NCBI GenBank assembly: GCA_030280995.1
Contig: JASXTE010000014.1
Span: 27,424,650-27,488,649, forward strand
Source of the DNA: Hemileia vastatrix
Taxonomy: Eukaryota; Basidiomycota; Pucciniomycetes; Pucciniales; Zaghouaniaceae
Direction of reading: 5' to 3'
Length of the DNA: 64,000 nucleotides
Shown here: piece after piece, positions 8,789 to 21,289 of the stretch
How positions within the stretch are numbered: position 1 is the first letter of the stretch
Layout: the number at the start of each line of letters is the position of its first letter
Notes under the pieces: generated by a model
What the model saw: only the letters and a program-made list of their open reading frames with translations
What the model was told of the DNA's origin: nothing
Database searches by the model: none
Position numbers and translations under genes: made by a program

Positions 8789-11390
8789 ATGTCCAGTAGT
8801 TTGGCTAACAGCATGGATAACTTACATGTGGATGAAATTGAAGTGGATGTTGACACTGAATCTGTAGATTCTTCTAAATTAACTTACAAAAATCATTCAG
8901 CTGACAAAAGACCTTCAGGACGTGGAAATGGCAGGAGAAGTGGCAAACCCCCCTCACCAAAAACCTCTGATAAATCAGGAAAATCCACTAAAGGGTATAA
9001 GAATAAAAAAGATACCTCTGACTCAACAAATAAACAACCTTTCCAGTCACATAAAAGAAATGAAGGCAGAAAGTATGAAATACAAGGCAAGAGTAAACAC
9101 ACTCTGGAAACAGATGCAGGAGTTATTAAATCAAAAACAAATTCAACCTCCTCCTTTCCCAGCCTCTCAGTCTCAGTCTCAGCCTCAGCCTCAACCTCAG
9201 CCCCATCAGGCACCCAGCTCCTTAACTCAAAATCAAAACACTCTGCAGGTGGAGCAGTTGAAATGGGATTACTTGATGACCCATTACCAACAGAATGTTT
9301 GGCAACCAACAGCTCAACACCCTGGCCCATTCAGGACACCAATCTAACATCCCTCTCCTCAGCCCAATCCTTATCAGGGAGGCAGAAGAAATGAGGCACA
9401 GTTAAAATTTCCTCCCTTTCCATGGTAAGTAATTTGTTTGATAAAAATTTTGGTATGTATAATAACAAATCTTCTTCCACAGGTAATATTGTGGATCATG
9501 GTGAAAGAAAAGTTAAACCCTTAAAAAGACAATTTCCTTTAATGAGTAGCCCCAATGATGTAATTAGAAAATTATCATTTGATGAACCTTTACATTTGAC
9601 TTCTACTTCTTTAATTAATACTTCTCTTGCAATTAAGAATTATTCTGTTTCCCCTGAAGTCTATACCTTAATTGAGAAAACTTCTGAAGAAATATTGAAA
9701 TATACACTTGATTTTAATGTTTTGAAAGACAAAAATTTGAGAGATGTTTTAATACATGAGAATGATAGATTGAATAATTTGCACTTGCATTGTAAAGTGA
9801 GGTTCTTCTGTACAAGATACAGCTTATTTTAAAATCAAAGAAACTTTGAATATTGTTCTTAGCCAACAAAAACAAATAAGGAGTGACCATAGAGCTATCT
9901 CATATAAAAATATCAATCTGCATAAAACCTTGAGTGTATTGAAATCCCTTATATAGGAAAATTATTCATTGAAAAGTGAAATTAAGTCTCTGATCAATGA
10001 GTTGAAAAAGCTAAAAAATGATTTCCATGCACTAAGTACCAAAACACAGTTTTTGAAGACAGAAATGTTTTATCACTTGCTAAAATGAATGACCAGATGT
10101 CTGAAATTCCAAGGATTAGGAACTATGTGTCTGAACTACAGGAAAAGTTTTCAGCCTTAACCATCAATCATTATTGTGTAGATGAAAATGCTGCCCTTAA
10201 GCTGCATAAGAATAAAGGAAAGGAGCCTGAACAAAGCAGCTCTTTTCTTCCCCAAATTTCAGCCATTAAACAAACTGACAATGAGTCTGTAAAATCTTTT
10301 GCTACTAGCAAAAAATCATTTAATGGTAATGAACCAGCTGTTTCTGTAAACAATGAGATTTCTGAACACCTGGCTAAACTTCAAGAATTATTGGTGTTAA
10401 ATAATTCAAACCAAAAGATGGACCATCCCAGTAGCCAGAAAAATTGGCCAATACTGGATCAATATCCCACTTTTGATGGTGACTCTTCATCTGACTGGAA
10501 ACACTTTTTTCAGAGAATCAATAATCTGAAAAACTCTTATAAATTTCCAGATGAAGAAATTGTCTCTAAACTAATTTCTTTATTTTCCAATGTAGCTTTA
10601 ATGTGGTATGAATCTGTCTTACTGGAAAACAAACATTATACTTGGAAAGAGTGGAAAACCTTGATTGAAAACCAATTTGGTGGTTCCAAATTCAGGCTTG
10701 CCCAGCAGAGATTATATGAGAATGCTAAATATGTGTCCTCATCTCCTGAAAAACCTATTGTTTCCTTATGAAAATTAAAAAAATTCTTAGGGCCATGGAT
10801 CCTAAAATGGATTATGATATTTGGAGAGATGAAATTCTCTATAAATTACCAAATTCTTTGAGAGATTTGATTGTGGCAAGGACTGAGAATGTGAGAGAGA
10901 ATTCTTCCTTTATTAATATCTGTAATGAAGTCCTACTAAATCATAGATATGAACCAAGGAATTATCCTGTTGAATCTTATCATGACCAACAAAAGCCTTC
11001 CACAAAACCTCCAGAAAAAACTGGTAGACCTTCTTCCCCAGTTGCTCCAAAGAAATATGCAACTAATACTTGTTTTAAATGTAACAAACCATGGCAAAAA
11101 GTTCATATTTGTGACAAGAAAATTCATCTTGTTGAAAAAAATGAGGAATCTAAAAATACTCAAGCTGATCTTGATGATTCCTCAAGTGACTGTAATAGCA
11201 ATATCTCTTATGACCATGAGTCTTCTCAGGAAGTTCTGGTTTTAGAAAAGGATATCCAATATTTAGATAATTGGTCTAATAATTGTGATATTGACTTATC
11301 TTTTGTAGAAAATGCTGAAGTAATTAGAGATATTACTGGCAGTTCCATTTTAATATCTCCTTTGAGAGCACCAGTTATCATTAATGGTAA
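8789..11390 (+). pseudogene. Gag of G1, decayed
   Basis: Gag is spread over several open pieces: 8789-9394, 9422-9832, 10085-10771 and 10768-11390, separated by stops and frame changes. The first piece starts at the ATG at 8789 and is basic and Ser/Lys-rich, with a Gln/Pro-rich repeat in another frame at about 9150-9220. The capsid-like core lies at 10440-10770 (YPTFDGDSSSDWKHFFQRI, then LMWYESVL). The nucleocapsid knuckle near 11071-11112 reads CFKCNKPWQKVHIC, a C-X2-C-X7-H-X-C arrangement seen in some fungal gypsy Gags. The same order of pieces recurs in G2, so the family structure is clear although this copy cannot make a full protein. Confidence 0.8.
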
Positions 11391-14300
11391 AAATGTTGAG
11401 GTTATTCTTGACTCTGGTGCTGGAGGAAGTGTAGTGTCTGAAAAAGCACTTGCTTCTGTAGATAAGGATTATCAATGCAATTATTACCTATAACATCTGA
11501 AAAATGGAAAGGTTATGGTTCTGTTTTATGTCCCATTGGTAAATACAAAACCACTGTATTCTTTAAATATAATGGTGGTTTTGTCAGAGCTATTTGTGAA
11601 TTTGTTGTGATGAAAAATGACAATTTAAGCAATTGGTTTAACACGTGAAATGACATTTTAACCATGTTTGGCATTAAATTGGATCCTGCAAATGATTGTT
11701 TTACTTTGGGAATGAATGGGAAAAGAAAATTTTAAATTTCTTCTTCTAAAAAGCATTCTGCACCCTTATTAAAATCTTGTCACTCTTTGATCCAATTTAA
11801 AGGTAGACAAACAGAGGAAATGAATGTATTATTGTCTGAAATTGAAACAGCTTCATTTGGTGATCAATTAACTGATGACCAAAAAGATTCAATAGTAGCC
11901 TTAATTACATCTTTCCCAATGGCTTTTGCTCATGGTTCCCATGTGTTAGGCTTGGTTAAAGATGAAATGAAAATTTCTCTATCCTGCAATTTGGATGAAA
12001 TACCTTGTAGTCTAAAGAAAAAACCTTACCCTGCTTCTCCCACAAAAAGAAAAGATATAGAAGATAATATCTCTACTTTATTTAGTATGAATATTATTGA
12101 AAAAGTGGATGTTACACCCAAATATTGTGTCATGTCTCCAGTTTTAAACTCTTATGAAAAAGATAAAGCTAGACTTTGTGGAGATTATAGAGAATTAAAT
12201 ACTTATACTGTGCATGATATTTACCCATTACCCAGAATTAGCTCTATACATGCTACCTTACAAGCTGCTAAATTTATAAGCTGTCTGGATGGTAATAAGG
12301 GTTATCATCAAATACCTGTTGAACAGTCTTCCCAAAAATTTTTGCTAATTGCAACCCATATGGGAATTTAAAAATATGTTAGGATGCCTTTTGGCCCTAA
12401 AAATTCCCCTTCAGTATACCAAAAAGTAATGGATAACACATTTCATCTGAAAATAATTGAAGGTTGGTTAATGGTTTATATCAATGACATCATAGTTTTT
12501 TCTAAAACTTTTGATGAACATATACAACACTTAAATAGAGTCTTCCAGAAAATGAATGAAATTAACATGACTTTATCCTTAAAAAAGTGTAAATTTGGGT
12601 TCCAATCCTTGAAAGTTCTAACTCATGATGTTTCTGGCTTGCAGTTCTGTGTAGACCAAGGAAAAGTTGTTGCTATCCAAAATGTGTCAGCACCAACTTC
12701 TGTGAAAGAAATACAGAGTTTTTTGGGAATGTGTGGCTACTATATACAATACATAAAATATTATCAAGTCATAGCCTTACCACTTACCAAACTAACAAGA
12801 AAATATGTGGCTTATATATGGAATGAGGACAGTCAAAGGGCTTTTGATACATTAAAAATATGTTTAATGTCAGCTCCAATCCTTGCCCTTCCAGATTTTA
12901 ATAAGCCTTTTGTTCTTTATACAGATGCAAGTTTTATTGGACTTGGAGCTGCTCTTCATCAAAAACAAATTATTAATTAAAAAGTTTCTGAAGTAGTAAT
13001 TTGTTATATTTCAAGAACCTTAAGAAAAAGTGAATTGAAATATTGTGCCACTCAATTAGAGTGCTTAGCAGTTGTATGGGCTTTAGAAAAGCTTCATTAT
13101 TATTTAGATGATAAAAAGTTTGAATTAGTTACTGATTTCAGTGCTGTGATATCCCTCTTAAACTTGAAAACACCAAATAGACATATGTTTAGATGGCAAC
13201 TAGCTGTTCAAGAATACAGAGGTAGAATGACTACTATTCAGAGGGATGGAAATTTTCATTCAAATGTTGATATTTTGTCCAGATTACCTCTTCCAAATGA
13301 TGTATCCAATCCAGCCTATGTACCTGAAGATGATACAATACATATACATGGTATATACATTGTTGATATGGAAGAGGAACTGTTACAATTAATTCTGGAT
13401 TCATATGATCAAGATTCTGATTTAAATAAATTGGTTACAAACTTGAATGATCCAAAGAATGCTTCTATTCAAGAATTGATATAAACTCTTCCTCCAAAGT
13501 ATCACAGTGCTTTGAGTAAAGGAAAGTTTTAAATTGAAGATGGTTATATTTACTACAGGAGAAAACTGACCAATGACATTGTTATTCCTCCTTCCATGAA
13601 AGAAACCATCTTAAAACTATGTCATGATGACATATTAGCAGTAAATTTTGATCTTGAAAAAACCATCATCAGAATTAAAAACACTGCTTGGTGGGCTAAT
13701 ATGTCTGAAGACACTAAATTATATGTTGAATCTTGTGATTCTTGTCAAAAATCTAAAAGAATGACAGGTAAAAGAGCAGGATTTTTACAACATATTGAAG
13801 CACCTGATGCTCCTTGGAGACTCATTAACATGTATTTTGTCACTGGTCTTCCTGTAGCAGGTAAAGACTGTTATAACTCTTGTTGGGTAATAGTTGATAG
13901 ATTCACAAAAATGTGTAAATTTATTCCCACCCACAAAGATGTATCCACATAAGAATTATCCTTCTTATGTTGGTCTTACATGTTTAATATTTTTGGATTT
14001 CCAAAAGCCATTATCTCTGATAGAGATCCATAATTTACATCTGAGTTTTGGACCTCATTGATGGATATTTGTGGCTGTGAGTTAAAATCGTCTACAGCTC
14101 ACCATCCTCAGACTGATAGTCTAGCTGAAAGAATGATTCAAACTCTGGAGGATATGATTAGAAGGTATTGTGCCTTTGGATTAGAATATAAAGACAATGA
14201 CAGATTTACTCATGACTGGGTCACTCTATTACCTGGTCTTGAATTGGCATATAATAGCACTGTTCATTCTGTCACTGAGAAAAAGCTTTTTGAGTTTTGG

Positions 14301-14918
14301 TTAGGTTATGTCCCCAACACTCCTGCTCAAATTCTCAATAATAAATTACCTAAGTTGGAACTACACCCTGGTGCAAAATCTTTTATGCAAATGCAAAAGC
14401 TATGCAGAGAAAATGCTCAAAGCTGTATTGATAAAGCATTTGAATATGAAAAGAAGATATGGGATAAATCCCATAAAGAATACACATTTAACAAGGGTGC
14501 TGAAGTGTTGATATCTACTGTCCATTTCAATCTACAAGGAAACAACAAATTAAAAGATCCTTTTGTGGGACCATTTGTTGTTAAAAGAATGGTTGGAGAT
14601 AATGCAGTAGAAGTTGTATTGTATTCTCCATATGATAGGAAAGATCCTGTTTTTCCCATTTCTTTAATTAAACCTTATACTTCCAACTGTGACTTATTTC
14701 CCAAAAGAAGGGGAAGACCTAAGAAAAACCCTCAGGAAGTCACAGAAACTGCAGAAATTGATAAAATTCTCAATGATAGAATTATCACTTCTGAAAGAGG
14801 TACTGAATATTTATTGAGATATAAGAACAAATCATCTGAAAATGATTCATGGATACCTGGAAAAGAAATTTCAAATCTTCCTACTCTGTTAAAAAATTAT
14901 AAAAAGAAAAAATCTTAG
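11391..14918 (+). pseudogene. Pol of G1 (protease, RT, RNase H, integrase, chromodomain), decayed
   Basis: The domain order is that of a Ty3/gypsy chromovirus. The aspartic protease shows ILDSGAGGS at about 11404. Reverse transcriptase shows DYRELNTYTVHDIYPLPRI at about 12180 and YINDIIVFSKT at about 12479, where the usual first Asp of YxDD is Asn. RNase H shows LYTDASFIGLG at about 12917. Integrase shows CDSC at about 13735, the STAHHPQTDSLAERMIQ segment with its Glu at about 14090, and INMYFVTGLP where the first catalytic Asp is replaced by Tyr. A chromodomain-like tail (EYLLRYKNK, then DSWIPGKEI) ends at the TAG at 14916. Stops near 11493, 11670, 12369, 12978, 13482, 13950 and 14030 break the frame. 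This copy is dead. Confidence 0.9.
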
Positions 14919-14935
14919 CATTTTTTTATTGTTTT

Positions 14936-14950
14936 TTTAGAGTGAGGGAG
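14936..14950 (+). other. Polypurine tract of G1
   Basis: GAGTGAGGGAG sits directly before the 3' LTR start TGTCAGCC. The same motif precedes the LTR in G2 (17717 onward, minus strand) and G5 (61519 onward, minus strand), which supports all three LTR starts. Confidence 0.75.
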
Positions 14951-16698
14951 TGTCAGCCAGGCTATACCAGGAGCCAAGTAAATCTTATGTCAATTTACTG
15001 CTCCCAAAAGAGGGTGTAAAAATATGCTTATTATGTATATAAATTAATATTATATTGCATAATGAAATGATATAAGTATTTTTTTAAAGATATATAAAAT
15101 AGGGGGTATCAATGTTCAGGTATCCGCAATTAAATTAATTGTGGATAAAAATCCTTATACCCCAATTATCTTCCGCAATTATTTTTTCTAATAATTGGGT
15201 TATTAGACACTTTACATGTCAATTTTCACCTCTTATCCGACATTTTTCTACTCAATTTTTCATAACTACATATCAGACAACTTTCTGTCATAACCACATC
15301 TTGCATAGAGTAAAGAGAGACATAAGGATGGAATCCACAATTATATGTCATGTGACATTCTGACAAATCAATCATGGACGTGATAAGTTTGGGATCAGGA
15401 ATTAGGAATGAAAATTGGCATTTAAGAGGAGGGATAATGCATTATTGTGGATTCCTTATCCACTAGCCCCGGGGCTAGTGGATAGGAATCTTCCGCAATT
15501 AATAATGTCTGATCCCAGGAAAAAAAAATCCTGATCCCTAATTGCAGATCCCTGAAAATTGATACCCCCTAATAAGTATTATCTTAATTTCATTATTATA
15601 TAAATTATATATACATTTAAATTAAGCATAATAAATGTTATATTCTATCAATTATGGCGCATTTTTATGTATTTAATAAATATAAATTAATAATTAATTA
15701 ATTATAAACATATATTATAATTATAAGTATAAAATTAACTTATAATGTAATTAAATTTATATATTAAATAAAACCTTACATATGTTATTAAAAAAATTTT
15801 TGGGCGCTTTTTTGATTCCTAATTGTGTCATCAAAATATTAAACAAGTTAAAACACTTATTTAAATATATTATTAATGTTTTATTCTAAAAATTAGTAAT
15901 TTTGTTATAATAAGTATTTGTTTTAAATTAAATTAATTATTACACTAATAAAAGTAATTAAAAAAATTGATTATTCATGTTTTATACTAAATTAATTAAT
16001 CACATTATTTTTCACGTGTTAAAATAAGTTATTTTTCATGTTTCACTTAAATTGGTTATTATTTAAAAAGATTATAAGACATGTTTTAACTTAATTTAAT
16101 TATTTTTATGTGTCTCAAACTTATTTAATTACTCACTAATTTTATGGTAACTTTTTGGGATTAAATTGGTGGATATTCAGGCTCTAACTCATGTGTTTTA
16201 GTTAATTGTGTCATATTTCCCCTTATACTTAGTCAAAATCATTTAATTGTTATTATATTTTTATTACTCTTTGTATATACTTTATTATGGCGCTTCAGAG
16301 AGCCTCTTGCCTAAATAAAGGCCTTGGGTAACCCCTCTGTAGCCTCATTACTTATTATAAACTCTACTTAACTACAATTTTAAATATCATATGTTTATTT
16401 TACTTTTATTAGCATTATAAATCTAAGTTAAAAGTAAATAAATTATTTAAGGTTGCAATAGGTCTATTAATAATAGCAGTGTTTGCCGCGCATTGAAAAT
16501 AATACTTATTTAAAATAAATATATTATAAATTAATAAACCTCACTGTTCTGTTCAATCCCAAAAAGTACTTGTTGCCTTTCTTTTAAAATAATTAAATTA
16601 CTTTATTATTTTTTATTTCTTTACCTTTTGTAAACCCTTTCCTCTATTTCCTCCTCCTCCTATCCATTCTTTCCCTCTCAATTTCCTTCTTCTAGACG
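14951..16698 (+). repeat. 3' LTR of G1
   Basis: This 1748-bp LTR begins TGTCAGCCAGGCT and ends TCTAGACG (TCTAGACA in the 5' copy). It contains a 468-bp MITE at 15102-15569, so the native LTR is about 1.28 kb. The last 700 bp match 1-395 plus 7771-8078. Confidence 0.85.
15102..15569. mobile_element. MITE family A in the G1 3' LTR
   Basis: The two ends are inverted copies over about 33 bp: the left end reads GGGGGTATCAATGTTCAGG and the right end, on the other strand, reads GGGGGTATCAATTTTCAGG, with similarity continuing to a GCAATTA motif. Both ends are flanked by TA (15100-15101 and 15570-15571), consistent with a TA-targeting DNA transposon. A 20-bp palindrome meeting at CCCCGGGG lies at about 15456-15499. 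There is no coding capacity. Confidence 0.7.
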
Positions 16699-16728
16699 AC
16701 CAGCTGATAAATAGCTTGATAAGTCAGT
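16699..16728. other. 30-bp spacer between oppositely oriented LTRs
   Basis: Two LTR tails face each other here: G1 ends TCTAGACG on the plus strand and G2 ends TCTAGACA on the minus strand. Only 30 bp of unrelated sequence lies between them. The intact 5-bp flank needed to prove independent insertion is not visible on both sides of either element. Confidence 0.6.
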
Positions 16729-17716
16729 TGTCTAGAAAATTTTAATGGTCCTATATGAATAATGTAGAACAAATCCAATAAGTAGTAAAATATAACTCAA
16801 TATAAAGGTCTCAGTAATTTAATCTCACTAATGACAAATGGCTTACAATTTATAGTTGGTAGAGAAATAGAGATAATAGTCCAAACACTATTCAAAGAAT
16901 TTTAAGAGTACTAATGAAATGTATTGTAATTGTACTGGTTATATGTTTTAATTTTTATGATAAAGAATGAAGAAAATAAGACCAAAAATTTCAAGGGGTC
17001 ATTTTGGTCTAGAAGATTTTATGGCAGTCCAAACAGCAGTGAAGGTGGATAACTCAATAATTTAAATCAAAGGCATGTAAGTTTTATCTTTTATTATGTA
17101 TTACTCAAGTTAAATTTAGAGCGGTATTATTATTATTACTTGGAAGGATTAGAATTATGTAAAAGTAAATACTAAAGCAGTAATAGTAGTAATGGAATTA
17201 ATTTGGTAGTATATAATAAATTGTAAGTGAGTGAAGAATGATAAAAAAAACAAAAATGGTAGGCCTTATATAGGCAAAAAGGAGAGAAACCACAAAGTTA
17301 AAAAATTCTATATACAGGAGTATAAGAGAAGAGAATATTCCAGAATGAAATATTGCAAATATTAAGGCTGTTCTATAAAGAATGTATCAATATACTGTAT
17401 TTACTTTTTATGCCAAATTATTTGATTTACTTCAAAGATCCCATAAATGTCACCTTTAAATAATTAATCTGAATACTATTTTTTTGTATTGATATATTTT
17501 ATTTCACCTCTCATCTGTCATGAGGACATTTTTAGGGAATAAAAATATGAGAGACATTTAATTTAAATATTTACTTGATTTACTTATATCAATTAATTTA
17601 ATTATTGTAAGTAAGTTATAAAGTAAATATTATAAAAAAATAAGAGTTAATGGCATGGCTTCATCCCAGAAAATAATTAATTATTTTAATGGGTAAGTCT
17701 AGTAGCCTAGCTGACA
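16729..17716 (-). repeat. 3' LTR of G2
   Basis: Read on the minus strand, this LTR starts TGTCAGCTAGGCT at 17716 and ends TCTAGACA at 16729, the same borders as G1. Its inner half (about 16990-17480) matches 25010-25487, the truncated 5' LTR of G2, with few differences. The purine tract GGAGTGAGGGAG precedes it on the minus strand. Confidence 0.8.
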
Positions 17717-17749
17717 CTCCCTCACTCCAAAAAAAATATAAAAAAATGG

Positions 17750-20700
17750 TATGATTTTTTCTTTTTATATTTCTTTAGCAGGGCAGGAAGGTTAGATATC
17801 TCTTTCCCAGGTATCCAAGAATCATATTCAGAAGATTTATTCTTGAATCTCAATAAGTATTCAGTACCTTTTTCAGCAGTGATTATTCTGTCATTTCAAA
17901 TCTTATCAATTTCTGCTGTTTCAGTGATTTCAATAGGGGTCTTCTTTTGTCTTCCCCTTCTTTTGGGAAATAAATCACTATTGGATGTGTAAGTTTTCAG
18001 AAGAGATATTGGAAAAACAGGGTGTTTCCTGTCATATGGAGAGTACAGGATAACTTCAACTGCATTATCACCAACCATTCTTCTGACAACAAATGGACCT
18101 ACAAATGGGTCTTTTAATTTTTTATTACCTTGTTATTTGAAGTGGACTGCAATAATCAGTACTTCATCACCCTTTTTAAAAGTGTACTCTTTATGGGATT
18201 TATCCCACCTCTTCTTTTCATATTCACATGATTTTTCTATACAGTTTTGAGCATGAATTCTGCAAAGTTGTTGCATTTGAAGAAAAGATTTTACACCAGA
18301 ATTTAAATCCAACTTAGTTATTTTATTATTGAGAATTCGGGCTGGAGTATTTGGAACATATCCAAGCCAGAGCTCAAAAGGCTTTCTCTGAGTAACAGAA
18401 TGAACAGTGCTATTATAAGCAAATTCCAAACCAGAAAGTAAGGTAACCCAATCATGAGTGAATCTGTCATTTTATTTGTACTCAAGGCCAAAGGAACAAT
18501 AACTTCTGATCATGTCCTCTAAATTCTGAATCATTCTGTCAGCCAATCCATCAGCTTCGGGGTGATGGGAAGTAGAAAGCTTCAGATCACAACCACAAAC
18601 ATCCATCAAAGACATCCAAAATTCAGACATAAATTTAGAGTCTCTGTCAGAGATTATGGCCTTTGGAAAACCAGCAGTATTAAACATATGAGACCACCAC
18701 AAGAAGGCTAATTCTTTAGTGGAAAAATCCTTGTGAGTATGGATAAATTTACACATTTTTGTGAATATGTCCACAATAACCCAGAAAGAGTTATGACTGT
18801 CTTTCCCAGCAATGGGCAATCCTGTTACAAAGTCCATGTTTATTATTGGCCATGGTGCATCAGGAGCTTCAATATGTTGCATTAATCCAGCTCTCTTTCC
18901 AGTTAATCTTTTTGATTTCTGGAAAGAATCACATGATTCAACATATAGCTTGGTGTCTTCAGACATATTAAGCCACCAAGCAGTGTTCTCAATTCTGATC
19001 ATTGTTTTTTCAAGATCAAAATTTCCAGCCAATATGTCATCATGAAAAATCTTCAAGATAATTTATTTCATAGAAGGAGGAATAACAATAACATTATTAA
19101 CTTTCCTCTATAATAGAGTTAGCCTTCATCAATTGTAAATTTTCCTTTTTCCAAAGCAGTCTGGTACTTTGGTGGGAGGGTTTTAATTCATGCTTGTATT
19201 GAAGCATTCTTTGGATCATTTAATATAGTACATAACTTCTTTAAGTCAGTTTCCTTATCATATGAATTCAGAATAAGCTGTAATAGCTCTTCCACCATAT
19301 CAACCACATATATCCCATGAATGTGAATTATCTAATTCTTAGGGTCATATGCAGGGTTAGATTCATCATTTGGAAAAGTTAACCTTGATAACATATCCAC
19401 ATTTGAGTGAACAATATCAGCCCTATGAATTATTGTCATCTTACCTCTGTATTCTTGGACAACTAGCTGCCATCTGAACATATGTCTGTTAGATGTTTTC
19501 AAGTTTAAGAGATATTTAACTGCACTGCAGTCAGTGACAAGGTCAAATTTCTGCTCATCCAGATAAAAATGTAGCTTCTCTAGAGCCCACAATACTGCTA
19601 AACACTCATGTTGAGTGGCACCATATTTCAATTCACTATTTCTCATGGTTCTAGAAATAAAAAAAATTACTACTTCGGATACTTTATCTTTCATAACTTG
19701 TTTTTGATGGAGAGCAGCACCAAGACCAATAAAACTGGCCTCAGTGTATAAAACAAAAGGTTGATTAAAGTGAGGTAAAGCAAGAATTGTTGCTGACATC
19801 AAACAATGCTTCATAGCGTCAAAATCTCTTTGTCTTTCACTTTTCCAGACAAAAGCAACATATTTCCTAGTTAATTGGGTAAGGGGTAATGCTGTGACCT
19901 GATAATTTTTAATATACTTTCTATAGTATCCATACATTCCCAAAAAATTCTTAAGCTCTCTAATTGTAGTAGGAGCTTTCACCTGTTGTATGGCTGCCAC
20001 TTTGTTCTGGCTAACACATATCTGTAAACCTAAGACAACATTACCAAGCACTTTCAAAGAATGAAAACCAAATTTACATTTTTTCAAAGCAAGTGTCATA
20101 TTTATCTCATCCATCTTATGGAACACTTTACACAGGTGGTTAAGATAATCTTCAACTGTTTTAGATAATATGATGATATCATCAATTTAAACCATCAGCC
20201 ATCCTTCAATTATTTCTTGATTGAATGTGTTATCCATAACCTTTTGAAAAACTGAAGGGAAATTTTTGGGGCCAAATGGAATCCTAACATACTTATAAAT
20301 ACCCATATGAGTAGCAATCATCAGAAAATTCTGGGAATTCTTCTCAAAAGGTACCTGGTGATGTCCTTTATTACCATCTAAACAGCTGATATATTTAGCA
20401 ACTTTTAAGGTAGCATGTATAGAGCTAATTATGGGTATAGGATAGATATCATCTACAGTATAAGTGTTTAGTACTCTATAATCAACACATAAAATGGGGT
20501 TATCTTTTTCATAAGAAGTTAGGACAGGTGAGATAACACAGTATTTAGGTGTTTCAACTACCTTTTCAATATTATTCATTTTTAAAAGGGTAGAGATATT
20601 GTCTTCAATATCTTTTCTCTTTGTGGGAGAAGCAGGATAAGGCTTCTTTTTTAAACTAGGTGGTATTTCATTTAATGTGAAAGACAATGAGAGATTCATT

Positions 20701-21289
20701 TCTTCTTTTACCAGTCCCAATTCATGTGACCCATGAGCAAAGGCCATAGGAAAAGATTTTATCAAGTGAATGATGGAATCTTTTTCCTCACCAGAAAGTT
20801 TTTCTCCAAAAGAAGCAGTGTCAATTTCAGACAGAAGTGCAGGAATTTCTTTTGTAAATCTTCCTTTGTATTGAACTACAGAATGAGATGTGTTCAATCC
20901 TGGTGTTAATAATTTCTTGGAGGAGGAAATTTTAAATTTTCTCTTCTGATTCAACCCCATTGTGAAGCATTGGTTAGAGGGATCCAATTTAATGCCATAT
21001 TTGGTTAAAATATTATTTCCCACAATGAACCAACTACTTAAGTTATCATTTTTCATAACTAAAAAATCACACATAGTTCTTACAAAGCCATGGTTATATT
21101 TGAAAAATACTGTGGCTTTATATTTACAAATGGGGGACAAAACAGATCCATAACCTCTCCAATTATCAGAAATGATAGGCATAAGTTTTGATTTATAATC
21201 CTGGTTCACTGAAGTAAGTTCTTTTTCAGATACTAAATTTCCTCCAGCTCAAGAATCTAAAACAACCTCAATGTTATTTCAATTAATCA
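17750..21289 (-). pseudogene. Pol of G2, decayed
   Basis: This is a second copy of the G1-type Pol on the minus strand, in pieces 20187-21209, 19332-20126, 18472-19056, 18133-18429 and 17896-18078, continuing to about 17750. Reverse transcriptase has VDYRVLNTYTVDDIYPIPI at about 20440. At the YxDD site the Tyr codon is a stop (20187-20189) followed by IDDIIILS. RNase H shows LYTEASFIGLG, with Asp changed to Glu. Integrase keeps NMDFVTGLP at about 18835 and SDRDSKF, but the catalytic Glu position reads Asp in ADGLADRMIQ. The chromodomain-like tail is recognisable at 17760-17900. Several key residues are lost, so the copy is inactive. Confidence 0.88.

Noticed and set aside
8893..9330. Antisense 145-codon frame in G1 gag
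   Set aside because: Mirror of the Ser/Gln-rich repeat region of gag; no splice sites or motif, and no counterpart seen in G2.
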